Source of the DNA: Brachybacterium muris
GTDB lineage: Bacteria; Actinomycetota; Actinomycetes; Actinomycetales; Dermabacteraceae
Reading direction: 5' to 3'
Assembly (NCBI RefSeq): GCF_016907455.1
Contig: NZ_JAFBCB010000001.1
Span: 2,356,001 to 2,420,000 of the forward strand
Length of the DNA stretch: 64,000 nt
Shown here: positions 27,279 through 34,973 of the stretch, in pieces
Numbering within the stretch: position 1 is the first letter of the stretch
How the letters are laid out: each line of letters begins with the position of its first letter
Translations under genes and position numbers: made by a program
Notes under the pieces: model-generated
Databases searched by the model: none
Told to the model about the DNA's origin: nothing
Seen by the model: the letters and a program-made list of their open reading frames with translations, nothing else

Positions 27279-27408
27279 GTTCCTCCCCACCCCCACTGCT
27301 CATTGAATGCGCTGGTCACAGCGCGGTTCTAGCAGCATCTGGGGGGCTCTGGGATGTGGATGGAGCCGGCTTGGCGGCGGGCTGTCGTGCACGCCCCGTC
27401 ATGCCGAA

Positions 27409-27437
27409 CGCCCCACCTCCCGGAAGGAGATGGGGCG
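27409..27437 (-). terminator. Terminator of WXG100 unit 2
   Basis: Stem CGCCCCA-C-CTCC against GGAG-A-TGGGGCG with CGGAA loop, 40 bp past the last stop. Confidence 0.65.
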
Positions 27438-27478
27438 CTCGTGACGATCGCGCTCGGCAACGTGGCCGAGAGACCGGA

Positions 27479-27748
27479 TCAGACAGCGTTCGAGGTCGCA
27501 TCCTGAGCATCAGCATGCTGAGTCAGCTCATCAGCCTTGGCGCTGTACGCATCCGACAGAGCCGTCAGCAGACCCGACAGGAAAGCATTCCAGTCCTGAG
27601 TGAAGGTGTCGTAGTCCGGACCCACCCACTCAACACTCATGACCTGCGAGGTCACGGTGTCGGTGGTGTCGTTGACGACCGAAGCCGCCTCCTTGACGAG
27701 CGATGCGGTCTCGCGACCCTCATCCGGATTCATACCCTTGAAAGCCAT
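27479..27748 (-). CDS. WXG100 family protein A, tandem copy 1 (89 aa)
   Basis: WXG100 protein with turn VEWVGPD, N-terminus MAFKGMNPDEGRE and C-terminus DAQDATSNAV. The protein is identical to that at 28488-28757. CGAAGGGGA precedes the ATG. The second helix region is DAYSAKADELTQ. Likely partner: the 87-aa protein encoded 47 bp upstream. Identity of the two copies argues for recent duplication or gene conversion. Confidence 0.88.
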   Translation of the reverse strand: MAFKGMNPDEGRETASLVKEAASVVNDTTDTVTSQVMSVEWVGPDYDTFTQDWNAFLSGLLTALSDAYSAKADELTQHADAQDATSNAV

Positions 27749-27795
27749 GATTGTTCCCCTTCGTGAAGTGTGTAGTCAGTCAGTACAGCAGCGGA

Positions 27796-28059
27796 TCAGG
27801 AGTTGGACGTATCGCGCTGAGCAGCAGCATTGGCGCGCAGACGCTCCGCCAGCTCCGTCAGCTTCTCGCACACCGCACGGTTCGCGTTGCCCACCTGGTC
27901 CTCGAACTCCGGCACGTAACGATCGCGGTCCTCACCGGTCCAGTCCAGATCAGTCACGTACCCCAGACGACCCGTGTACACACTGTTCATGTTGTCCACC
28001 AGACCATCGACCTGCTGAGCAAGCTGCTCCACAGCCTCCGGATTCATGCCCTTCTTCAT
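27796..28059 (-). CDS. WXG100 family protein B, tandem copy 1 (87 aa)
   Basis: WXG100 protein with turn LDWTGEDRDRYVPEFED, N-terminus MKKGMNPEAVEQ and C-terminal AAQRDTSNS. ATG at 28059 matches the family start; GGAAGG lies upstream. It is identical to the product of 28805-29068. First gene of its unit, with promoter at 28158-28203. Confidence 0.88.
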   Translation of the reverse strand: MKKGMNPEAVEQLAQQVDGLVDNMNSVYTGRLGYVTDLDWTGEDRDRYVPEFEDQVGNANRAVCEKLTELAERLRANAAAQRDTSNS

Positions 28060-28157
28060 AACGTTCCTTCCATCGAGGTGTTCGGTTCTGCACCCTGGGT
28101 TCGATCCGAACCGCACATCGGCTATCTCACCGATCGAGCTCCCAGGTGATGTTCACA

Positions 28158-28203
28158 ACCCTAGACGGGCTTGGCGATGATGGCGATGGGGACAACTCCC
28201 CAT
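28158..28203 (-). promoter_or_regulatory. Promoter with palindromic operator, WXG100 unit 2
   Basis: Palindrome ATGGGGAGTTGTCCCCAT (28186-28203), 22-nt spacer, -10 TAGGGT (28158-28163), start codon 99 nt on. The surrounding ~60 bp resemble unit 1. The remainder of the gap 28060-28487 holds the 19-bp repeats and a terminator. Confidence 0.8.
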
Positions 28204-28318
28204 GTTCCTCCCCACCCCCATGAAGGAGCGTTGTTGCAGGCCACGCCCCGGAACACCCGTCGGCTCCGCTGTGGAGAACCTATCGGCGGCGCCTGGTGGG
28301 CGTGGGCCCAGAGCCTCC

Positions 28319-28394
28319 GGCCCGGCCGGCGGGCTGCGGCCCGGCCGGCGGGCTGCGGCCCGGCCGGCGGGCTGCGGCCCGGCCGGCGGGCTGT
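28319..28394. repeat. Four perfect 19-bp tandem repeats
   Basis: Unit GGCCCGGCCGGCGGGCTGC occurs four times head to tail (last base T in the fourth). Each unit contains a self-complementary GGCCGGCC-like core. It lies between the terminator of unit 3 and the promoter of unit 2; the equivalent spot at 27376 has no array. Confidence 0.92.
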
Positions 28395-28417
28395 CGTGCA
28401 CGCCCCGGCATACCGAA

Positions 28418-28446
28418 CGCCCCACCTCCCGGAAGGAGATGGGGCG
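28418..28446 (-). terminator. Terminator of WXG100 unit 3
   Basis: Same hairpin as 27409-27437, within the duplicated unit. Confidence 0.65.
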
Positions 28447-28487
28447 CTCGTGACGATCGCGCTCGGCAACGTGGCCGAGAGACCGGA

Positions 28488-28757
28488 TCAGACAGCGTTC
28501 GAGGTCGCATCCTGAGCATCAGCATGCTGAGTCAGCTCATCAGCCTTGGCGCTGTACGCATCCGACAGAGCCGTCAGCAGACCCGACAGGAAAGCATTCC
28601 AGTCCTGAGTGAAGGTGTCGTAGTCCGGACCCACCCACTCAACACTCATGACCTGCGAGGTCACGGTGTCGGTGGTGTCGTTGACGACCGAAGCCGCCTC
28701 CTTGACGAGCGATGCGGTCTCGCGACCCTCATCCGGATTCATACCCTTGAAAGCCAT
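28488..28757 (-). CDS. WXG100 family protein A, tandem copy 2 (89 aa)
   Basis: The protein is identical to that at 27479-27748, including VEWVGPD and the DATSNAV tail. It follows its 87-aa partner by 47 bp. Functionally redundant with copy 1 at protein level; only the promoter differs. Confidence 0.88.
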   Translation of the reverse strand: MAFKGMNPDEGRETASLVKEAASVVNDTTDTVTSQVMSVEWVGPDYDTFTQDWNAFLSGLLTALSDAYSAKADELTQHADAQDATSNAV

Positions 28758-28804
28758 GATTGTTCCCCTTCGTGAAGTGTGTAGTCAGTCAGTACAGCAG
28801 CGGA

Positions 28805-29068
28805 TCAGGAGTTGGACGTATCGCGCTGAGCAGCAGCATTGGCGCGCAGACGCTCCGCCAGCTCCGTCAGCTTCTCGCACACCGCACGGTTCGCGTTGCC
28901 CACCTGGTCCTCGAACTCCGGCACGTAACGATCGCGGTCCTCACCGGTCCAGTCCAGATCAGTCACGTACCCCAGACGACCCGTGTACACACTGTTCATG
29001 TTGTCCACCAGACCATCGACCTGCTGAGCAAGCTGCTCCACAGCCTCCGGATTCATGCCCTTCTTCAT
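28805..29068 (-). CDS. WXG100 family protein B, tandem copy 2 (87 aa)
   Basis: The protein is identical to that at 27796-28059 (LDWTGED turn, QRDTSNS tail). AAAGGGGA precedes the ATG at 29068, differing from copy 1 because the duplication ends here. Promoter at 29168-29213. Confidence 0.88.
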   Translation of the reverse strand: MKKGMNPEAVEQLAQQVDGLVDNMNSVYTGRLGYVTDLDWTGEDRDRYVPEFEDQVGNANRAVCEKLTELAERLRANAAAQRDTSNS

Positions 29069-29167
29069 AACGTTCCCCTTTGCTCGACGCTTCCGTGGCA
29101 TCATCCCCGGGCTGGATCTCCGCGGCTCCGTGCCGCTTCCTCGATCCGTTCCCGTCGTGATGCCATC

Positions 29168-29213
29168 ACTCTAAGGATCCCGTCCCGGTGCGTCGATGGG
29201 GAGAACTCCCCAG
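29168..29213 (-). promoter_or_regulatory. Promoter with palindromic operator, WXG100 unit 3
   Basis: Palindrome CTGGGGAGTTCTCCCCAT (29196-29213), 22-nt spacer, -10 TAGAGT (29168-29173), ATG 100 nt on. The gap 29069-29440 otherwise contains only the hairpin at 29230-29263; about 175 bp beyond it hold nothing I recognise. Confidence 0.8.
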
Positions 29214-29229
29214 GTACCTCTCCCCTGCC

Positions 29230-29263
29230 CCGGGGCCGGCGACCGGCGAGAACGGGGCCCCGG
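29230..29263 (-). terminator. GC-rich hairpin, possible terminator of the LpqN-like gene
   Basis: CCGGGGCC and its complement with an 18-nt loop, between the LpqN-like stop and the unit 3 promoter. No T-run. Confidence 0.45.
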
Positions 29264-29440
29264 CGCCCGTCACTGCTGGTCATGCGCCCCTTTGATGCGG
29301 ACAAGCAGGAACTCTGCCCATGCCGCGACGGGCAATGGGCGGTTCTGAACGCCAGGGATGGGAGCTGATCGAACAGTCCGAGCAGCCGATCCAGGTGGAC
29401 GGCCCCCGGGACGATCGCGGGTCGGTCCAGAGGGCGAGGA

Positions 29441-29923
29441 TCAATCGATGGTCAGGTGAACCGAGTCCTGAATGGAGCGGACCAGTTCGATCTCATCCTC
29501 GGCATGTTCGGCGCCGCAGCTGCCCACGATCTCGACGACGTCGGTGGCCACGCCGGCTCGATCGATGACGGCATAGCGTGCAGCCTGCACCACGGTGGGC
29601 CGGCCGGGCTGGGTGTAGCCGTACTCGCTGGCGATCCAGGCGATCTCGTCGATCGTGATCTCCCCGGTCCCGAGCTCCTCCAGCTCCGGCAGCCCCGCCT
29701 TGCGCTGCTCCAGGCCGGCCCGGGCTGCCTCAAGACTGAACTCGGGGCCGAACCTCTGCACCGTCACCACGACATTCGCACGGAAGCGCCCCTCCACCCG
29801 TGGCTGTGCCACAGCCACCTGCACTCCGGGGACCGTGAGGGTCTCCCAGTCGTCCGGCACATCGAGGCTGAGCCGCGGCGGGCCAGGGAAGTCCACGCTC
29901 GGGTACGAGATCGTCTTGGACAT
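29441..29923 (-). CDS. LpqN/Mog1-PsbP-fold-like protein in the WXG100 locus
   Basis: 160-aa protein without signal peptide or membrane segment. The pattern LSLDVPDDWETL, GRFRANVVVTVQRF, LPELEELGTG, ASEYGYTQPGRPTVVQ resembles the Mog1/PsbP-like fold of the LpqN family, often found near ESX loci, though here it lacks a lipobox. Function unknown; a chaperone or adaptor role for WXG100 cargo is only a guess. It lies 114 bp downstream of a WXG100 gene and may share its promoter (30395-30440). Confidence 0.55.
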   Translation of the reverse strand: MSKTISYPSVDFPGPPRLSLDVPDDWETLTVPGVQVAVAQPRVEGRFRANVVVTVQRFGPEFSLEAARAGLEQRKAGLPELEELGTGEITIDEIAWIASEYGYTQPGRPTVVQAARYAVIDRAGVATDVVEIVGSCGAEHAEDEIELVRSIQDSVHLTID

Positions 29924-30037
29924 GTAAGGGCTCCGTTTTCTCCCACCGATGACGGCGTCAACCTATCAGCACAGCGCGAGGCCCGGCCGGACTTTCAACC
30001 CGGGCCCCGCGCTCAGTGGTCCCTAGTGCCGGACAGG

Positions 30038-30307
30038 TCAGGAACCCGACGTGGATTCCTGCTCCGCGGCGTTGCGATCAGCGGTCTCACCCAGGTCGTT
30101 GACCGAGTTCATCACCTGCTGCAGCGCGGGGACCATCTCCCCGGACCACTGCCCGCGGAAGCGGTCGGCATCGGGACCGGTCCAGTCCACGCCGTCCAGA
30201 CCGCTGGTGAGCTCCTGTTCGATGCGGGTGATCTCCTCCGCGGCCTCGCGCAGCTGCCGCGCCATGCCCCGGACCTCTTCGACGTTCATACCCTTCAAGG
30301 CATTCAC
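30038..30307 (-). CDS. WXG100 family protein, single type (89 aa)
   Basis: WXG100 protein with WTG turn in VDWTGPDADRFRGQW. The N-terminus MNALKGMNVEEVRG and C-terminus AAEQESTSGS share the locus motifs. It contains no Tyr. It differs from types A and B and has no WXG100 partner beside it. It lies directly downstream of the EssC/EccC-like gene with its own operator-bearing promoter. Confidence 0.87.
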   Translation of the reverse strand: MNALKGMNVEEVRGMARQLREAAEEITRIEQELTSGLDGVDWTGPDADRFRGQWSGEMVPALQQVMNSVNDLGETADRNAAEQESTSGS

Positions 30308-30394
30308 CGTGGGGTTCCCCTTCCTCCGTTACTGGTGCCTCGCGGCCGCTCCCGTGACCGGTGCACCCGCTGCTGCCGACTGTTCGACAGCCCC

Positions 30395-30440
30395 ACTGTA
30401 GAGCGGCTCACGATTGTCGGCCATGGGGAGGACTCCCCAT
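30395..30440 (-). promoter_or_regulatory. Promoter with palindromic operator, single WXG100 gene
   Basis: Palindrome ATGGGGAGTCCTCCCCAT (30423-30440), 22-nt spacer, -10 TACAGT (30395-30400), ATG 88 nt on. An extra TCCCC/GGGGA half-site adjoins the palindrome. Confidence 0.8.
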
Positions 30441-30506
30441 GGGGACGGCCTGGGGAGGAACCAGGATCTGCTCATCTCCCACCGGCTGTGCCGAAGACCA
30501 CCCGGC

Positions 30507-33500
30507 TCACGTCGTGATCTGCGCGACCTGCAGTTTGACGGCCCTACCGCTGTACACGAGGAACCCTCGACCGGTGGGGAAGTCTGCGCGCCGCACACGG
30601 CCCAGCCCGGTGCCCAGCAGCGCGTCGCCGTCCATCTCGCTGGGCTGCAGCAGCAGTCCCCGGCGCCCGGCCTTGAACGGCTGTGCGAGCACGTAGGCCT
30701 GCGACCAGGACGCCGACTCGTTCTCACCCACCACGAACTGCCCCTCACGGGTGCAGGCGCGGATCAGCTTGTCCAGGTCGTTCTCCACACCGGTGCCGGT
30801 GAAGTCGGCGACGCCGTCGATGAACAGTGCCAGCTTCCCCTCGCCCACCGAGCCGGACTCGATGGTCTGGCGCAGCTGCGCAGCCAGGTCCTTGACGGTG
30901 TCGGGATCGGATCCTTCCACGTCCCAGACGGGCAGCCCCGTCAGCGGTGTGCGACGCGAGGAGAAGCGCACCAGTCGCATCGGCGAGGGCAGCGCCTTCA
31001 GGCCGCTGGCGATCGTGAGCATCGCGGTGGTGCGCCCCGACCCCATGGGGCCGGTGACCATGAACGCGCCGCGCGGCTCATAGGTGATCTCGGAGAGGGT
31101 CTCGTCGGCCAGGCCCAGCACGGGCTGCCCGTCGATGACGGGGCGCAGCTCGGAGAACTCCACGCGCTCCGGGAGTCGCTTGATCTCCGGGGCCTCCGGC
31201 ACGCCGGCCCTGCGCATCGCCTGGGCGAGCTTGCTGACCTCGCGCGACTGGATGGCCACGTTGGAGTCACCACCGTGCACGGCGACCTGCACCTCATGGC
31301 CATCGAGGATGGCGCGTCCCGGGGGCGAGTTGCCGTCCAGGACGTCCTTGGCCTCGCCGAATGCCATGTAGTCATCAGGGCTGGCCATGCGATGGATCAG
31401 GCGGCGCTGGATGGACGAACCCAGCGAGGTGGGGATCGCGTTGGGGCGGTCACCGGTGACGATCACGTGGACACCCACCTGACGACCGTCGGTGGCGATC
31501 TGCACGAAGGTGGTGAACCACTTGGAGAGGTTGGAGAAGTCGTACGCCTCGCGGAACGAGGCCATGCCGTCCACCAGCAACAGGATTCTCGGGGTGTCCG
31601 GGGCATTCGCCAGCTCCCGGTACTCCGCCACCGAGCCTGCCCGGATCGCGGAGAAGGCTCGCGCCCGCTCGTCGATCAGCTCGCGCAGCGTGCGCAGCAG
31701 GCGGATCACGCGCTCCTCGTCGTCGCCGGGGACGATGGCGCCCACGTGAGGGAGCTCCTCGAGCATCGTCAGGCCGGATGCACCGAAGTCCAGGCCGTAC
31801 ACCTGCACGGGGCCGCCCCGCACCGTGGAGGCCGCAGAGATCGCGATGGTGCGCAGAGTGGTGGACTTGCCGGAGCCGCCGGTGCCGTAGATGGCCATGT
31901 TGCCGTCGCGGTCCGGGTAGTAGGACACGGTGGGCTGGGACTGGTTCTCGGGCATGTCCATCACGCCCATGAGCAGGTCCTCGTCGGTGCGCCGACTGGG
32001 GAGCCGTGCCAGGTCGTACGCCTCGGCGAGCTCCGAGAGCCACGGCTTGCGGGGCGTGGGCACACCGGCCTTCTCCGCGGCAGCGGTGATCGTCTGGACC
32101 ATGCGGCTGATGTCGTTGGGGCCGGGGTCCTTGACCTCCTTGGTCGGCGGTGCGGGAATGTCCCACTGCTCCCCGGTGCCGAAGTCCATCTCCGTGATGT
32201 CGATGCGGGCACGTTCGGGTTCGTCGGTGGTCCAGCCGCCGGCGTAACCGGTCTGGAATGTCGCGATACGACCGGGACCTGTCTTGGCGGCAGCACGACC
32301 GGGGATCCCCGGGTCGAAGTGCGCGGCCATCTTGTCGCCCAGGATGTCCTTGGAGTCCGCCTCGTCGGCCATGCGAAGGGCGATGCGCAGGTTGGTGTTG
32401 GCGCGCAGGTTGTCCTTGATGACACCGGCGGGGCGCTGGGTGGCCAGGATCAGGTGCAGGCCCAAGGAGCGGCCTCGGGCGGCCACGTCCACCACGCCGT
32501 CGACGAACTCGGGGATCTCCTTGGCCAGCGCGGCGAACTCGTCGACGATGATGATCAGGCTGGGCGGGGCCTCCGGGTCACCGGTGCGCTCCAGGGACAC
32601 CAGGTCCTTGGCCTTCTTCCGGTTCAGCAGGTGCTCGCGGTAGTGCAGCTCGGCCCGCAGCGACATCAGCGCGCGCCGCACCAGGTGCGGGGACAGGTCG
32701 GTGACCAGGCCCACGGCGTGCGGCAGTGTGATGGCGTCCGCGAAGGCGGCGCCGCCCTTGTAGTCCACGAACAGGAAGGTGATCCGGTCGGGGCTGTGGG
32801 CACTTGCCATGCCCATCACCCACGCCTGCAGGAACTCCGACTTGCCGGCGCCGGTGGTACCGCCCACCAGAGCGTGAGGGCCCTGTGTGCGCAGATCCAG
32901 GTGGAAGGCGTCCTGGCCGTTGTGGCCGATGAGACCGCGCAGGTTCGCGTCGTGCTTGCGGCGCTGCGGTGGGGAGCCGTCGCGCGGGGTGAGGGAATTG
33001 TTCTCCTTCCACCGCTCGATCACGTACTCCGGGTCCTCGGCGAGCGCCATCCCGCCCAGCTTGAGGTACGAGATCGCGCGGGGCAGGTCGGAGTCGTCGT
33101 CGATGGGCACGCCGGCATCCACCACCGGGGACAGATGCCGGGCCACGCCCGCCGCGACCTCCACGGACACGGTCTCCACCGTCACGGGGTAGAAGCGCTC
33201 GCCCAGTCGCACGTGGCCGGCGCTCGCTCCCTCGACGGACTCCTCGACGGATACGTAGGTGCGGCAGGCCGCCGGGAGGGCCGCCACGTTCGAGGCCGAC
33301 CAGATGACGTGCACGCCCACGTCGGGGCCGCGCTCGGCGATGCGCACCAGACGAGCACGGTCCACCGGGGCGTCGTCCTCGATGATCACCACCAGGTTGG
33401 GGGTGATCGGCTCCGGTGGGATCTCCGGCTCCGCGGTGACATCGGTGGTCATCGGGGTGCGCAGCTGCGCGGCAGCTCCTTCGCCGCGCTGCTCGATCAG

Positions 33501-34970
33501 CTCCTCGATGCGGGAGAGCAGGGCCGTTCCCCGACCCGGGGTGTCGGCCAGGTGATCACCGGGCAGTGGCGAGTGGGGGCTGGAGGTGTGCGGGAGCCAC
33601 TTGAGCCACTGCCACATGTCCCGGCTGGAGCGCGAGGTGATCGCGGCAATCGCCATCTCGGCCGGGGAGTGCAGGGAGAACAGCTGGGTGACGATGCCGC
33701 GGGCCACGCCGTCGGCCTCGTCACCGCCGCCGGCCACACCGATGTTCCCTGCGTAGCGGAGTTCTGCGACCACCGGCACGCCGGCGATCATCTTGTACTC
33801 CTCGTTCATGTCGTCGAGCATGTCGTAGAACGTGGGGATGGCGTCGTTCTCCCCGGGCATGTCGATGCCCACGCGCGATTCGGCGATCCCCAGGCCCAGC
33901 CGCACGGTGGCGAACGCGTTGTGCTCGGGGCGGTGGGTCCACAGCAGTCGTCCCAGGCGGAACGCAGCATCCACGGTGTCCGCTGCCGATGGGGTCTCCA
34001 CCAGGCGCACCGCTCGTTCGAGGTCCTGCGCGGCGGTCACGCGGCGCTTCAGGGAGGCCAGGCCCTCCTCGAAGTTCTCGATCTGCCTCTCCAGCACCTT
34101 CTTCTGCTGGAACTTGCGGTTGAGGTACCCGGCGGTGGCCATCATCGGCATCATGAACACGAACATCAGCGAGAACGGGCTGCGTGTCATCGAGAACATG
34201 AAGCCGCCCATCAGGATGGGCGCGAACAGCATGAAGATGGGGAAGAACTGCGGAGCCGGTTCCTTGGGCGGTGTGGGGGCCTTCAGCGGCCGGTAGGGGA
34301 AGCGGGGCACCACGCGCGGGGAACGATTGAACTCCACCACCGGGGAGCTCGGGGCAGTGCCGCCCAAGCGGTGCAGCGCGATCACCGAGAAGGTGGTCTG
34401 CCCGATCAGCACGGTGTCGGCCGGGCCGATCACAGCGCGCTGCACCTGCTCGCCGCCGATCACGACACCGTTGGAGGAGTGCATGTCCACGATCTCGATC
34501 GAGTCGCCCACGTTGATGCGCGCATGGCGCTTGGACAGCATCGGATCAGCGATGCGAATGTCCAGGTCGCCCTCACGGCCCACCACGCTGGAACCCGAGG
34601 GCAGCGGGAACTCCCTGCCTGCTTCAGGGCCGGAGAGCACCCGCATCAGTGCCACGGCCGCACCGCGGGACTCGGACCTGGTGGCGTACTCGGTCGAGGA
34701 GCGTGCGATGGAGACGATGCTGCCCGAACGCAGCCCGGCCTGGATCAGGTCGATCTCGCGGTCCAGGGAGCGCACGCCGCTTGCCCCGGGGCCCGCGCCG
34801 GGGTCCTGCACCTGCAGGGTGAGCCCCTCGGGCGGTTCCGTCTCCGAGCGCAGCGGATCGGCCAGGTACAGGGCGTTGGCGACATCCGCCACCGACGCCG
34901 TGGCGTCCGCGGTGACCTCGAGGTCCGTGAGTCGGTCCTCAGGTCTGCGCAGCGTGAGCTTGATGCGCAT
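30507..34970 (-). CDS. Type VII secretion EssC/EccC-like FtsK/SpoIIIE ATPase with N-terminal FHA domain
   Basis: 1,487-aa membrane motor expected to drive WXG100 export. In order: an N-terminal ~90-residue domain that may be ubiquitin-like; an FHA domain (about 108-190, with VVGREGD, SKRHARI, SSNGVVIGG); a hydrophobic hairpin (about 235-280); three ATPase domains. Walker A motifs are GGTTGAGKSEF near 703, GTGGSGKSTT near 1028 and GPMGSGRTTA near 1305. Domain 1 also has FVDYKGGAAF and LIIIVDEFAAL; domain 3 has Arg in place of Lys and may be inactive. FHA-plus-three-ATPase architecture resembles firmicute EssC more than mycobacterial EccCa/EccCb. It starts 3 nt after the FHA/winged-helix gene. 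Confidence 0.9.
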   Translation of the reverse strand: MRIKLTLRRPEDRLTDLEVTADATASVADVANALYLADPLRSETEPPEGLTLQVQDPGAGPGASGVRSLDREIDLIQAGLRSGSIVSIARSSTEYATRSESRGAAVALMRVLSGPEAGREFPLPSGSSVVGREGDLDIRIADPMLSKRHARINVGDSIEIVDMHSSNGVVIGGEQVQRAVIGPADTVLIGQTTFSVIALHRLGGTAPSSPVVEFNRSPRVVPRFPYRPLKAPTPPKEPAPQFFPIFMLFAPILMGGFMFSMTRSPFSLMFVFMMPMMATAGYLNRKFQQKKVLERQIENFEEGLASLKRRVTAAQDLERAVRLVETPSAADTVDAAFRLGRLLWTHRPEHNAFATVRLGLGIAESRVGIDMPGENDAIPTFYDMLDDMNEEYKMIAGVPVVAELRYAGNIGVAGGGDEADGVARGIVTQLFSLHSPAEMAIAAITSRSSRDMWQWLKWLPHTSSPHSPLPGDHLADTPGRGTALLSRIEELIEQRGEGAAAQLRTPMTTDVTAEPEIPPEPITPNLVVIIEDDAPVDRARLVRIAERGPDVGVHVIWSASNVAALPAACRTYVSVEESVEGASAGHVRLGERFYPVTVETVSVEVAAGVARHLSPVVDAGVPIDDDSDLPRAISYLKLGGMALAEDPEYVIERWKENNSLTPRDGSPPQRRKHDANLRGLIGHNGQDAFHLDLRTQGPHALVGGTTGAGKSEFLQAWVMGMASAHSPDRITFLFVDYKGGAAFADAITLPHAVGLVTDLSPHLVRRALMSLRAELHYREHLLNRKKAKDLVSLERTGDPEAPPSLIIIVDEFAALAKEIPEFVDGVVDVAARGRSLGLHLILATQRPAGVIKDNLRANTNLRIALRMADEADSKDILGDKMAAHFDPGIPGRAAAKTGPGRIATFQTGYAGGWTTDEPERARIDITEMDFGTGEQWDIPAPPTKEVKDPGPNDISRMVQTITAAAEKAGVPTPRKPWLSELAEAYDLARLPSRRTDEDLLMGVMDMPENQSQPTVSYYPDRDGNMAIYGTGGSGKSTTLRTIAISAASTVRGGPVQVYGLDFGASGLTMLEELPHVGAIVPGDDEERVIRLLRTLRELIDERARAFSAIRAGSVAEYRELANAPDTPRILLLVDGMASFREAYDFSNLSKWFTTFVQIATDGRQVGVHVIVTGDRPNAIPTSLGSSIQRRLIHRMASPDDYMAFGEAKDVLDGNSPPGRAILDGHEVQVAVHGGDSNVAIQSREVSKLAQAMRRAGVPEAPEIKRLPERVEFSELRPVIDGQPVLGLADETLSEITYEPRGAFMVTGPMGSGRTTAMLTIASGLKALPSPMRLVRFSSRRTPLTGLPVWDVEGSDPDTVKDLAAQLRQTIESGSVGEGKLALFIDGVADFTGTGVENDLDKLIRACTREGQFVVGENESASWSQAYVLAQPFKAGRRGLLLQPSEMDGDALLGTGLGRVRRADFPTGRGFLVYSGRAVKLQVAQITT

Positions 34971-34973
34971 CTA

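Larger units (their letters stand above)
27376..28067. repeat. Duplicated WXG100 unit, copy 1
   Basis: About 692 bp nearly identical to 28385-29076 (offset 1,009 bp), with a few differences at the left edge only. It covers the terminator and both WXG100 genes but not the promoter. Confidence 0.9.
28385..29076. repeat. Duplicated WXG100 unit, copy 2
   Basis: Near-identical to 27376-28067. Similarity ends within the RBS region, so the two copies have different leaders and promoters. Confidence 0.9.

Noticed and set aside
28319-28394. CRISPR-like array
   Set aside because: Repeats are directly adjacent 19-mers with no spacers; no cas genes in the window.
27261-30440. The GGGGAGT palindrome as a LexA/SOS box
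   Set aside because: The actinobacterial SOS box is GAAC-N4-GTTC; arms here are GGGGA/TCCCC, which do not match.
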